Shown here: in pieces, positions 30,535 through 39,218 of the stretch
How positions within the stretch are numbered: position 1 is the stretch's first letter
Layout of the letters: every line of letters begins with the position of its first letter
Origin: Cladosporium sp. IMV 00045
Taxonomy: Eukaryota; Ascomycota; Dothideomycetes; Cladosporiales; Cladosporiaceae
Reading direction: 5' to 3'
NCBI GenBank assembly: GCA_001931905.2
Contig: MSJI02000739.1
Span: 1-39,218, forward strand
Length of the DNA stretch: 39,218 nucleotides
Program-made: the position numbers and the translations under genes
The notes under the pieces: model-generated
Databases searched by the model: none
What the model saw: the letters and a program-made list of their open reading frames with translations, nothing else
What the model was told of the DNA's origin: nothing

Positions 30535-30670
30535 TTAACGAATGTGGTATAGCTTGATCGAAGTGGTAGTGGTGGAGAGAGAAGATCGTTGGGTTGTGGG
30601 TTGGATGATCGTTTTTGTGTTCGCTGAGTTTGATTGCGGTTGTTGGGTAGTTTGTTGGTTTGTATGGCAT

Positions 30671-31663
30671 GGAGAAAGAATCGGAAATTGCCGATGGCTT
30701 GAGTTATAGGTCTCGATGGATAATGTGTAGTGCTTAGTATTGTGTGTCGGGCCCGTTCACAGTCAAACGACCTTTGTGCTATACCTTAGTATTGTTCTTC
30801 GGCACAAAGGAAGTACTATCAGTATGACCCATCGATGACTCCCACATGCTGATCAGTCGCCTAAGATGCTCTGTGAATGGTTGTCGAGCTGCGACGTGGA
30901 CTTGTGATGCTGTTGCCGATTCCGATCAAAGAGCCGCAAACAAAGTGGTGCATGGTCTGAACCACTTGTCGAGATGAAGGGTCGTCTTCCACGTGCTGTG
31001 GCTTTGAAAGATTCCTTGAATGATAAAGTCTTTTCAGTGACTACGATGTAATAGACTGAGTGCGAACAATTTGATTACCAGGTCCTTTACGCAATCTTGG
31101 ATTGTTGTTGGTCCCTGAGGACTGGGAGTAGCGAAAAAGAGATGATACCTTGGTCTTCGATATTGTCGCTCGATACGAGTGCTTGGCTGGTTTCTAACAT
31201 ACTGTATGGAAGAAATTAATGGTGCAAGACAGACAATTTCAATTGACATTGGTGTGCTGTGGTGGGTTGCGTGGTCTTGACGGTGAAGATCGATCTCATC
31301 TCTGACCTCACCTAGATCAGGAAATCAATTCACCACGAAGGCCTTGATCACAACTGTTGACATATCATGAAATCACACCAGTCAATACAGACACATTTCT
31401 GGGTAAAATGCTGTACCTATCTTTCGGCCAGAGGCATCTTCAATGCGTCACAGAATCGAAGTGCTTGCTATTGTTCCCAGAAGTGAGGTCTACTAGGGTT
31501 AGGGTTGGGGCTCACTGATTCGCGCTAAACCCTTTCGAGCACTTTGCGCTCGCAGCGAACGTCAGAAGCCCAGGTCGAGAACGCGATCGTGAAAGAGCAT
31601 TTGGATGCTATTCACGTATCTCATTCATATTCCGGAGCCCACTTGAAGTGACCCAAAACCAAT
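30671..31663. promoter_or_regulatory. Divergent upstream region, small repeat gene / U-box cyclophilin gene
   Basis: About 1 kb without a supported gene. It is fairly AT-rich. It contains the telomere-like box at 31495-31512, about 150 bp before the cyclophilin start, followed by CGCTAAACCCTTTCGAGCAC. The short frames here have no family resemblance. Confidence 0.5.
31495..31512 (+). promoter_or_regulatory. Telomere-like box upstream of U-box cyclophilin gene
   Basis: AGGGTTAGGGTTGGGGCT contains two TTAGGG-type units and is the exact reverse complement of 8261-8278. Its position 152 bp upstream of the start codon fits a promoter element bound by a Myb/telobox factor, which is an inference. 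Confidence 0.6.
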
Positions 31664-33458
31664 ATGGGTAAAGGTAAGGAGTACTGGATCTTTCATTTGC
31701 AAGAACAAATACTAATGGTCTCACAGGCACCGACAAGCTGTACGTACGTCGCAGTCCCTCATACTACCAATCGAACGTCGACTGACCCATTTCCAGATCA
31801 CCCACAGCGAATGGTCTAGCGAGGATGCATTTGGTGCATCAGCAGGCGCAAATGCGCGAAGATCAGGAGTACCAGGTGCAAATTTCAAGAGGCTTCCGTT
31901 CAACTTCTGCGCCGTCTCTCTCCAACCATTCGAGCATCCAGTGTGCACAGCGGAGGGCACAATCTTCGACCTCACAAACATCCTACCGTGGTTAAAGAAG
32001 CATGGGACCAACCCGGTGAATGGAGAACCGATGAAGAGCTCGGATCTCATTAAGCTCAATTTTGCAAAGAATGATGACGGAGAATACGTGGATCCGGTTA
32101 CTTTCAAGGTGTTCACAGACAACACCCATATCGTCGCCCTGAGGAACACAGGAAACGTCTTCGCCTGGGATACCGTAGAGCGCCTCAACATCAAGGGGAA
32201 GAATTGGAAGGATCTGGTCACCGACGAGGACTTTGTGCGCAAAGACATCATCACACTCCAAGATCCGCAGAATGTTGCTTCAAGAGATCTGAGCCAGTTC
32301 AAGTATCTACAGGAAGGAACGAGCACTCTTACTCCAGAGCAAGAAGCAGAGCGAAGCGCCGGCGTCAAGGGCGAGAACCTCGGCTCGGCCGCCAAAATCC
32401 TCAAGGCAAAAGACGCCGTGGCAAAACGACGCCAGGAGCGCGAGAATGCCGCTTCTGGATCTGCCACATCGACCGAACAACAAGCCCTGACCAACGCTCG
32501 AAAAGCAGCAGCCGATGTGTCCAAGCAACGTTCTACCAAACCTGCACCATACAACGCTGCTCAACACACCACCGGCGCAGCCGCCGCCTCCTTCACATCA
32601 ACCGGCCTCACTCCCAACACATCCAACGACCGCGCCATCCTCAGCGATGAAGAATACATGCTCAAACCCAAGCGCGTCAAGCACACCGGCTACGCCAGCC
32701 TTCGAACCACGCACGGCAGCATCAACCTAGCCCTCTATCCCGAATTCGCCCCCAAAGCGGTCTGGAACTTCATCACGCTCGCCAAGAAAGGCGCGTACAA
32801 CGGCGTCGCTTTCCACCGCAACATCCGCAACTTCATGCTCCAAGGCGGCGACCCCTCGGGCACAGGGCGCGGCGGGCAGAGTTGCTGGGGCAAACCGTTC
32901 GCCGACGAGCTCGAGGGCCCGCACACGCACGACGGCCGCGGCGTGCTCAGCATGGCTAACAAGGGCAAGGACACCAACACATCGCAGTTCTTTCTGACAT
33001 ACCGCGCGACGCCGCACTTGGACCGCAAGCACACGGTGTTCGGACGCGTGATGGAAGGAATGGAGACTCTGGCGCGGCTTGAGGCGGTCCCCACGGATGA
33101 CAAGGATCGGCCGCTGGAGCGCTGTGCGATTGAAGAGGTGGTTGTGTTTGTGAATCCGTTTGAGGAGTTTCTCAAAGAGAGGACTGACGAGGAGGCTGCC
33201 GCGGCTAGAAAGGAGGCGTTGAGGAGGGAAGGCGGGGCGGAAGACGAGCGGACGACGTGGACGGGCAAGAGGATCAGAGCTGACGGCAAGGTGGAAGAGG
33301 AAAGTGGAGGGGGTGGAGTGGGCAAGTACTTGCGTAAGGCTGCGGAAGAGGCAAAGGGCGCAGAGGACGAGATCATAGGGGAGTGGAACGAGCCCGCGCC
33401 GGAGCCTCCGAGTAAGAAGAGAAAAGGAGGTGGATTCGGGAACTTCGATGCGTGGTGA
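31664..33458 (+). CDS. cyp8: U-box cyclophilin peptidyl-prolyl isomerase (PPIL2/Cyp8 family)
   Basis: Exons 31664-31673 (10 nt), 31727-31743 (17 nt) and 31797-33458, with two 53-nt introns, give 562 residues. The spliced start MGKGTDKLYITHSEWS is the conserved opening of this family. A U-box at about 35-105 (PFNFCAVSLQPFEHPVC ... GTIFDLTNILPWLKKHGTNP) should recruit a ubiquitin E2. An Ala/Gln/Arg-rich linker follows, then the cyclophilin domain from about residue 300 with GVAFHRNIRNFMLQGGDP, GVLSMANKGKDTNTSQFF and HLDRKHTVFGRVMEGME. The catalytic Arg and Phe are present. The position of the cyclosporin-contact Trp of CypA is His here, so weak drug binding is expected. The tail is acidic, then basic (PSKKRKGGGFGNF). 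PPIL2 proteins are nuclear and spliceosome-associated. Confidence 0.95.
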
Positions 33459-33556
33459 TCATGTCGACGTTTGTATTTATACCATGCTCGCTGCATGCGG
33501 ACGAAACCCACACTGTACTGTTGCGCCTTGTTTTGTATGAAACCCAAACCCAGTCA

Positions 33557-36223
33557 TTATCTCCGTGTCCGGTTCCTAGATCTACCACCAGTCCCATTTG
33601 CTGCCGCAGAGCTGTCCCTGACGGTGCCCAAACTTGCCAACCGAGTTCCAGCACCCTCGTCCACATAGCTTGTTCCCATACGCTTCGCAATCTGCTGCCT
33701 GGCGGCTTCAGCTTCCGGTGTCTCGTAGCCAAGCTGCGTGCTAGGTAGGCCTTCAGGTGCAGATGGAAAAGAGCCGGCGCCGGCTGCTTGTTCAGATGAT
33801 TCTGAGAAAGAGGCTTCAGCAACACCGTGATCGTTATTCTCGGTGGTGGAGCCAGTGGTGGTGCGAGCCCCAAAGCTACTACCGCTTGCAGCTCGTCCCA
33901 ATTTGCGGTGTTTCAAGCGCTCAGCTGGTTGATGGTGTTCTGACGAGTTTGTCCGGCGCTGTTGTTGCTCAACGAGAGATGCGAGGTCGGCTGTCCAATC
34001 GGCGTGGCCTCGTGACGGAGGCTGGTCTGCTTGATTTACTGCTGAAACGTCGTCCTCGTTTTCTGTAGCTGTGTAGCCCTCTGCGTTGTTCGAACTGGTT
34101 CGGATGTGCTTGCTTGCAACATGTGACTCGTTGTCTAGCTTCTCTTCAGGCTCGTCATTCGCAGCCGGCTTGCCGGATGAAGCATTTGATGAAATGCTGC
34201 GAAGAGGCGCGCTTCTGCTCGGCAACGAGTTTACCTCTCCTTTGCATGCTGGCTTATCAGCTTGACTTGACAGACTGTCCTTTTTGTCCTCGTCGTCTTC
34301 ATCCTCATGTACAAATGGTCCGACCGGCTTCGACGGCTTCGGCTCTGCACGATGTGCTTGCAACGGCAATGAAGGAGTAGCATGGCGTTTCCGCGTGTTA
34401 GACAGTCGTGCTGGTACGGTGTCACCTTTCCTGTTTACTATTAGTAAGGCAATGCTTGATACCATCAAAGGCCATCATATGAGAACTCACCCTGCTATGC
34501 TGCTGGTGGACCCTTTCTGCGCATCACTTGGTGCAGGGCTAGAAACCGAGGGACGTCCCATGACATTGTTTGGATCGAACTGGGGAAGCTCGATCTTGAA
34601 CCTGTCATAGGATGGCTTTCGTCGAGACTTCAAACAAGTCCAAAGCCACTCGGCGGTGACGACCGGGATATTGTGTTTTGAAGCGTAGTAAGCCTTCTCT
34701 CTCTTCACTGTTGGCGATCCACAGACAAGTACTGAGATCGTAGGCTGGAGCTGCTCTTGGTATGTGGCACCAGCCAGTTTCACTGCCTCTGCAACCTGCC
34801 GGTAGTCGACTCCAGTGAAACCAGTCGTTGACACTGTCATTCTGGAAAAACCCAGGATGTCCAGATCCCATAATGGTTGGCTCAGAACGTCCTGTCCAGG
34901 GTCGATGATCTGTTTGTAGTGAATGCAACGCTCAACCCACCATTCTGTCGCCGTGACAGTCCCTGGAAGAGATTTGGAGATGTGCATATGCTGAGAGGGC
35001 TGCGAATGAGGGACGAGGATGCAGCGCTTTGAGTGTTGTTCATCATCCTCGTTGGATTCGAGATCCTCTAGTCGCTTGACAACTTGTGCGCCGTTCGGTA
35101 GCAGATACTGTGTGAGGCGGATTGTCTTTTCCTTTTCAAAACCTTGCATAACGATGCGCCACCCTGAGAAGAGCTCTTCCGGCTTCGGAGCAGGAGTGAT
35201 GGCAGGAGTCTGCACGGCGTCCATGGATTTCCTGACTTGAGGGCGCGAGATCGATCTCCGAAGATCATGTTGAGAATCCTCGTCACCAGCGGTCCATTGG
35301 TCGGTCTCGGAGGGTGCAACGATAGAAGTGTCTGCTGCAGAGATATCCTGCCACATGTCTTGACTGTGGTCCACAAGCCGCTTGCTCGCATGTCGCCTAA
35401 GTTTTCTCTTGCCGTTCCCATTTGTATTAGACGTCGACGGTCCTTCGTTTCTAGCTCGCTTGCCTAGACTCGTCCGAGACTCTGTCTCCTTCCTGTATGC
35501 ACCTTTACCCTGCTCCTGCTCTGGGATGGTCGGGTCGTAGTATACTGGGTCCAGTGCCATTCCTCTTCGCATGCTCTCCTGCAGCCATTTCAACGACACT
35601 GTGTGAAGGCCCCACTCTTTCGCTGCCCTATACTTTGCGCTTCCCGCGTCTGCTACGAGTAAATGTGTGACTTGTTTCGTGAGGTCTCCATGATACTGTG
35701 CGCCTTCGGTCTCGATCATGCCGGAGATTCGGTCTCGATCTGCGAGGTCTGGGAAACCAGTGATGCAGATCTTCAGGCCCATGAATGTAGGACAGCGATG
35801 CTTCTTCTCCAGACCTTCGACATCGACGTCGCCGCCTTCCATCCAGGCATCTCGTACAGCATCAATCCATGTGGGCGACAATACAACAATATCTAGTCGC
35901 TCTTTGGCGACATATTTGTATTTGGCGGACTGTATATCTCCGATGACAAGGTGTGTCACTTCGCCGGTCAAGTCGAGTTTGTTCGAGGCTCCCATAGCCT
36001 GGGCAATATCGGCGAGTCTGATCTAGTAGGAGTGTAAGCGCGTGTATAAGAACGCATGGTGGGCGAACGACCTACGCGAACATCTTGAGGAAGGTTCGTG
36101 CTACACAGCACGACGTCCTTTAGTGGTAATTGCTCCTTGCCTGTGAGGAAGTGTCAGAACTTGCATGCATGTAGAGTCGCGAAGGACATTTGACATACTG
36201 TGTTCAACAGCAGATTGCGCCAT
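33557..36223 (-). CDS. dpb11: Four-BRCT replication checkpoint scaffold (Dpb11/Rad4/TopBP1)
   Basis: Four exons, 36223-36199, 36140-36076, 36022-34491 and 34430-33557 (introns 58, 53 and 60 nt), give 831 residues. The protein bridges phosphorylated Sld3/Sld2 to start replication and activates Mec1/ATR signalling. BRCT1 (about 10-95) contains LKDVVLCSTNLPQ, EVTHLVIGD and SPTWIDAVRDAWMEGG. BRCT2 (about 108-195) has MGLKICITGFPDLADRD and QVTHLLVADAGSAKYRAAKE. BRCT3 (about 315-420) has ELFSGWRIVMQGFEKEK and TEWWVERC. BRCT4 (about 425-510) has FSRMTVSTTGFTGVDYRQV and TAEWLWTCL. The 280-residue tail is Ser/Glu-rich and disordered, with TQLGYETPEAEAARQQIAKR near the end, as in other fungal members. 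Its stop lies 99 bp from the convergent cyclophilin stop. Confidence 0.93.
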
Positions 36224-38376
36224 ATCGGCGCATGTGAGGTGTTGTCTGGAAGTACATCAACACATCACGCTGGCTGATACATGTATCTTTAGAAAGTCGC
36301 GCGCGTATCAAATTACGCGACATCACGTGATAAACTCGGCTTCAAGTTCCGAGATCGTTAGATCTTTGTTTCCCCCTCTCTCGCGTCCCCACCCTTCACA
36401 TACCGTGGGTATTACAGTAGTGTATGTTACATCACCGACGAGATGTTTGGCATTGTCGGTATGAGATTGAGCCCGTCGACGCATCTTCGCTACGAGTCCA
36501 TCTTGCTGTTCGCAACCAGCACGGGTATACGACAATACCAGGAACATCACTCGGACCGGTCGGACAAAACCTTACACGGAAGGATGCAAACAAAGCAAGA
36601 TTGACGAGTACCGCGCATGGATCATCAGGGCGGAGAAACGTCCTCTGCCCACTATATCCTACGACTGTGTGACACAGCACATTCTGCAGGATCCGATACC
36701 GCTTGCCGATCGCTTCAAATCACCTCATTGCGCAAAAAATTCAATCTGTCAGACAGTACTTATATACTTTTGCGGCATTGTAATTGCCAGTATTGCCGCT
36801 GCACATCCGACCGAGCATGTCGAGGCTGTGTGCTCGCGACGAAGCTACTGTTGGGATCATTCGTCTCGAGTGGCAGCTCCAAGGAATCCTGACATGCTAC
36901 AGGACACAACCTTGAACGGTCCTCCGTGCAGACAGATAGCACTGCTCGCACTGCTCCGCAGTTGGACGTCGTGTGATCGCTTCAGGTCGAGCGCCGAGGC
37001 TCGCGTCTGTACGCAGCCTTGCAACAAGTTCATGGCATCTGCATATAGAGGATTGATGACCTCGACGAAGCCGATCGTCACGAGCGGAACTCGGCAGTCC
37101 TTATTTCTCATGCCATCAAGGCCATGTCATGTATTGACAAAGGCGCAAACTCGTCAGCCGCTGTGCAATGCGACCGTCAATACCTGCCTGCTTACTTGTG
37201 TTTCTGACAGACATGACGGCACGAAGTCTCTTCCGTGCCATCCGCAAGACACTTTCAAGATTCTAGATTATTGTGTTGCTTGGTGGCTGCGGACGTGGCG
37301 GAAGGCTACTTGTGCCTCACTGGGCATGCCGCGAGGCCCGATTCGTGCATGACTTGAGTCTTGCTTTGCTCCGGAAAAGAAGGATGACGAACTTGGCAGC
37401 GCTGGTTCGTCGACCCTCGACAAGACGAGCAAATCATGCTCCTAGCAGGGCACTAGTCGCTCACCAAACGCCGAAGTGTTTCCCCCACTGCACTACATCA
37501 TGTCCTCACATACACTGCACTGCGGTCGCCGGCTGCGGAGGCATATCTCTTGCCACCATGTTCACCTAGCTAGGTTTTTGTCATGCATCCAATCCTAGTG
37601 CCATATTATCATCGCCCCTCGCACTGTTGAACAACAGCAGCCACCGTCACCGCACCCATTTTGGAATCCATTCATCCACATCCTCCCGCATTTTGCCCAA
37701 TACTTGTCCCGCATCTCCGCGCGGTCCACTAGTCTTGTCAGAGGTAGCGCCAGACCTTGCGCGGCCGCCCATCGTCGTCGATCGCTCCGGCAGCCTACGT
37801 AGTTTCATACTTGATTGACACTAGACGTCAGGATTCCCTCGTCAGGCTCTTCCTGCTGGAGTAATTTTCTCGAGTCAACTACTATCACCACCGCACAGGG
37901 ATTGGAGATTAGCTCAGCCCAAGCCTCCTTCGCTGTCGGCTTTTCTTGGTCTGTCTACTGGCCACACAGCCCATTCTTGGATACTTGCTGTTGTTTCCGT
38001 ACCACGTCGGCCGTCCTTTGCAACTGGCTTACCGCAGTCGTGTATCGGTGCTTTGACCTTTGCAATAACCCGCTGAAACCACGATACACGCCCTTGCACC
38101 ACTTCCGGCACACCAAACTGCCGCCGACTTACCCACGAGCTTTGTAAGTGACACCGCTGCTCCTCGACATACGCGCTCGTGCATCCTGTGCATGCAGAAA
38201 CTGCTGCCGTGTATCACCACCGCTCCTGCCAGCGTGCATGCCCAAGCATGGATGCTCCTGCATCTTCCATGGCTGATTCATGCCATCGTCCCGCCGAGTT
38301 TTTTGTTTCTAGAAGATTGCAATGATGTCTTCTGGTTTTACTGCCCAGGTCAAATTTTGCTAACCACGTCCTCGCA
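36224..38376. other. 2.15-kb gene-poor divergent interval
   Basis: This separates the Dpb11-type gene (minus) from the arrestin-related gene (plus). The longest frame (36669-37352 plus, 227 codons) is Cys/Ser/Thr/Arg-rich and matches nothing I know. A strong donor-like GTAAGT at 38145-38150 and a TTGCTAACC branch-like word at 38358-38366 suggest that the arrestin gene has a leader intron here. A long regulated promoter is the simplest reading. Confidence 0.5.
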
Positions 38377-39218
38377 ATGGCTACAGCAGCAGCAGTTGAA
38401 TGCACAAGTCACACTCGAGGTCGCATTTTCTACGTCCCACCGTCCCAATCGCCTCGTCCTCTCCGTCTTGCCAGCTTTGATCTCTTCAACCCTCGTCGAT
38501 CAGCAGCTGGACGCATACGCATAAAAGCTCTTCATTCGTCCAGCCCCTCTCCTCCCATATACCCAGGCGCTCCGCGCAAGCGAAAGACATCGAAATTCAA
38601 GCTGGCGGTCTCGCGAGAATCAGCCAAACGGTTCCTTCGATCCGTGATCCAGACTCAAAACGACACCACACAGCCCAACAAGAAGAATAGGCGATCTTGG
38701 TCACCGGCGATTGCGCCTGTTACGTCCGCAAGAACTGCGGACGCAGAACCCAACAACATGAGAACGGCAATAAGGGGATCAATCAGCGGCCCGGTCAGTG
38801 GCATAGTCAACAGACCCAGGTTGAACAGCGATGTGAGGAATGCTCAGGGCCCAACAGGACCGGCAGGCCCAACAGGGGCAGACAATGGTCTCACAAGCAT
38901 GGCAGTGTCTCCTCAGATCAACGCAAATGGCACCCTTGGCAACAATGTAATACCCGCGAACATAGAAGAGGAGAAGCCACTCGCATCAGGCAATGGTGTT
39001 TCTGTTGGTGTGCATCTTGCCGAGCCTGTTCTCTTCTTGCAGGGCTTCGAGAACGCCGAAGCAGTCCCGGGAAACACCGCCATGTTGCGAGGCAGCCTGC
39101 ACGTCCGTGTACAGAAAAGTGCTAAGATTAAGGCCATCACACTGAGATTCAGAGGCAGATCTATCACCAAGTGGCCCGAAGGCATCCCGCCCAGGAAATC
39201 CGAATTCGAAGAAACGAA
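38377..39218 (+). CDS. Arrestin-related protein, N-terminal part (runs off window)
   Basis: The frame is open from ATG 38377 to the window end (280 codons plus 2 bases). The first 190 residues are basic and Ser/Pro-rich with a segment KFKLAVSRESAKRFLRSVIQ. A short Gly-Pro-Thr repeat (GPTGPAGPTGADNG) follows. From about residue 205 the arrestin N-terminal fold begins: NGVSVGVHLAEPVLFLQGF, LRGSLHVRVQKSAKIKAITL, RFRGRSITKWPEGIPP. This is the pattern of fungal arrestin-related trafficking adaptors, which bring Rsp5-type ubiquitin ligase to plasma-membrane transporters; the PY motifs would lie beyond the window. The start is uncertain: a branch-like TTGCTAACC ten bases upstream and a CTACAG acceptor ten bases downstream of this ATG mean that it may lie in an intron, with the true first exon further upstream. 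Confidence 0.8.
   Translation, partial: MATAAAVECTSHTRGRIFYVPPSQSPRPLRLASFDLFNPRRSAAGRIRIKALHSSSPSPPIYPGAPRKRKTSKFKLAVSRESAKRFLRSVIQTQNDTTQPNKKNRRSWSPAIAPVTSARTADAEPNNMRTAIRGSISGPVSGIVNRPRLNSDVRNAQGPTGPAGPTGADNGLTSMAVSPQINANGTLGNNVIPANIEEEKPLASGNGVSVGVHLAEPVLFLQGFENAEAVPGNTAMLRGSLHVRVQKSAKIKAITLRFRGRSITKWPEGIPPRKSEFEET

Noticed and set aside
36669..37352. 227-codon plus-strand frame
   Set aside because: Cys/Ser/Arg-rich without domain signature, no splice or leader support, and it lies in a gene-poor interval.

Overview
The window is nuclear DNA of a filamentous ascomycete (Pezizomycotina; Dothideomycetes is my guess from the protein styles, not proven). The signs are short introns of about 50-99 nt with GTAAGT/GTATGT donors, CTAAC/CTGAC branch sites and C/TAG acceptors, CA-rich leaders before ATG, and fungus-specific gene families. 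Reading frames were joined across introns by eye, and phases were checked so that each spliced length is a multiple of three. I see no bacterial operons, CRISPR, rRNA, convincing tRNA or intact transposon.

Layout. 1-4895 (minus, 3' end outside the window): a very large acidic protein made of about 14 DUF3659-type modules with a conserved C-terminal domain. 4896-8993: an unusually long gene-poor stretch with a (TAC)n microsatellite and a telomere-like box. 8994-10847 (minus): IQ-motif/IQM-like protein with a 13-nt microexon. 11539-13312 (minus): a helix-turn-helix protein that looks like a domesticated transposase DNA-binding region. 14051-15644 (minus): LAG1-type ceramide synthase. 16226-17360 (minus): Slx8-like RING E3. 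17720-19292 (plus): RluA/Pus9-type tRNA pseudouridine synthase. 19516-20672 (minus): ER protein disulfide isomerase of the TigA/ERp38 type ending in KDEL. 21076-27045 (minus): TFIIIC B-block subunit Tfc3. 27388-28635 (minus): MFAP1-type spliceosomal protein. 28856-29847 (plus): basic coiled-coil protein, possibly nucleolar. 30256-30447 (minus): small protein made of four 14-residue tandem repeats, preceded by a clean 55-nt intron. 31664-33458 (plus): U-box cyclophilin (PPIL2/Cyp8 family). 33557-36223 (minus): four-BRCT Dpb11/Rad4/TopBP1 homologue. 36224-38376: gene-poor. 38377 to the end (plus, partial): arrestin-related protein.

Most genes are unrelated housekeeping functions: tRNA modification and Pol III transcription, splicing, ER folding, sphingolipid synthesis, genome stability. 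There is no metabolic cluster. Close divergent pairs (Slx8-like/Pus9-like; MFAP1/coiled-coil protein) probably share promoters. The features I judge least described are the small 14-residue-repeat gene and the giant DUF3659 repeat protein, whose reverse strand is open in codon register for 1,387 codons.
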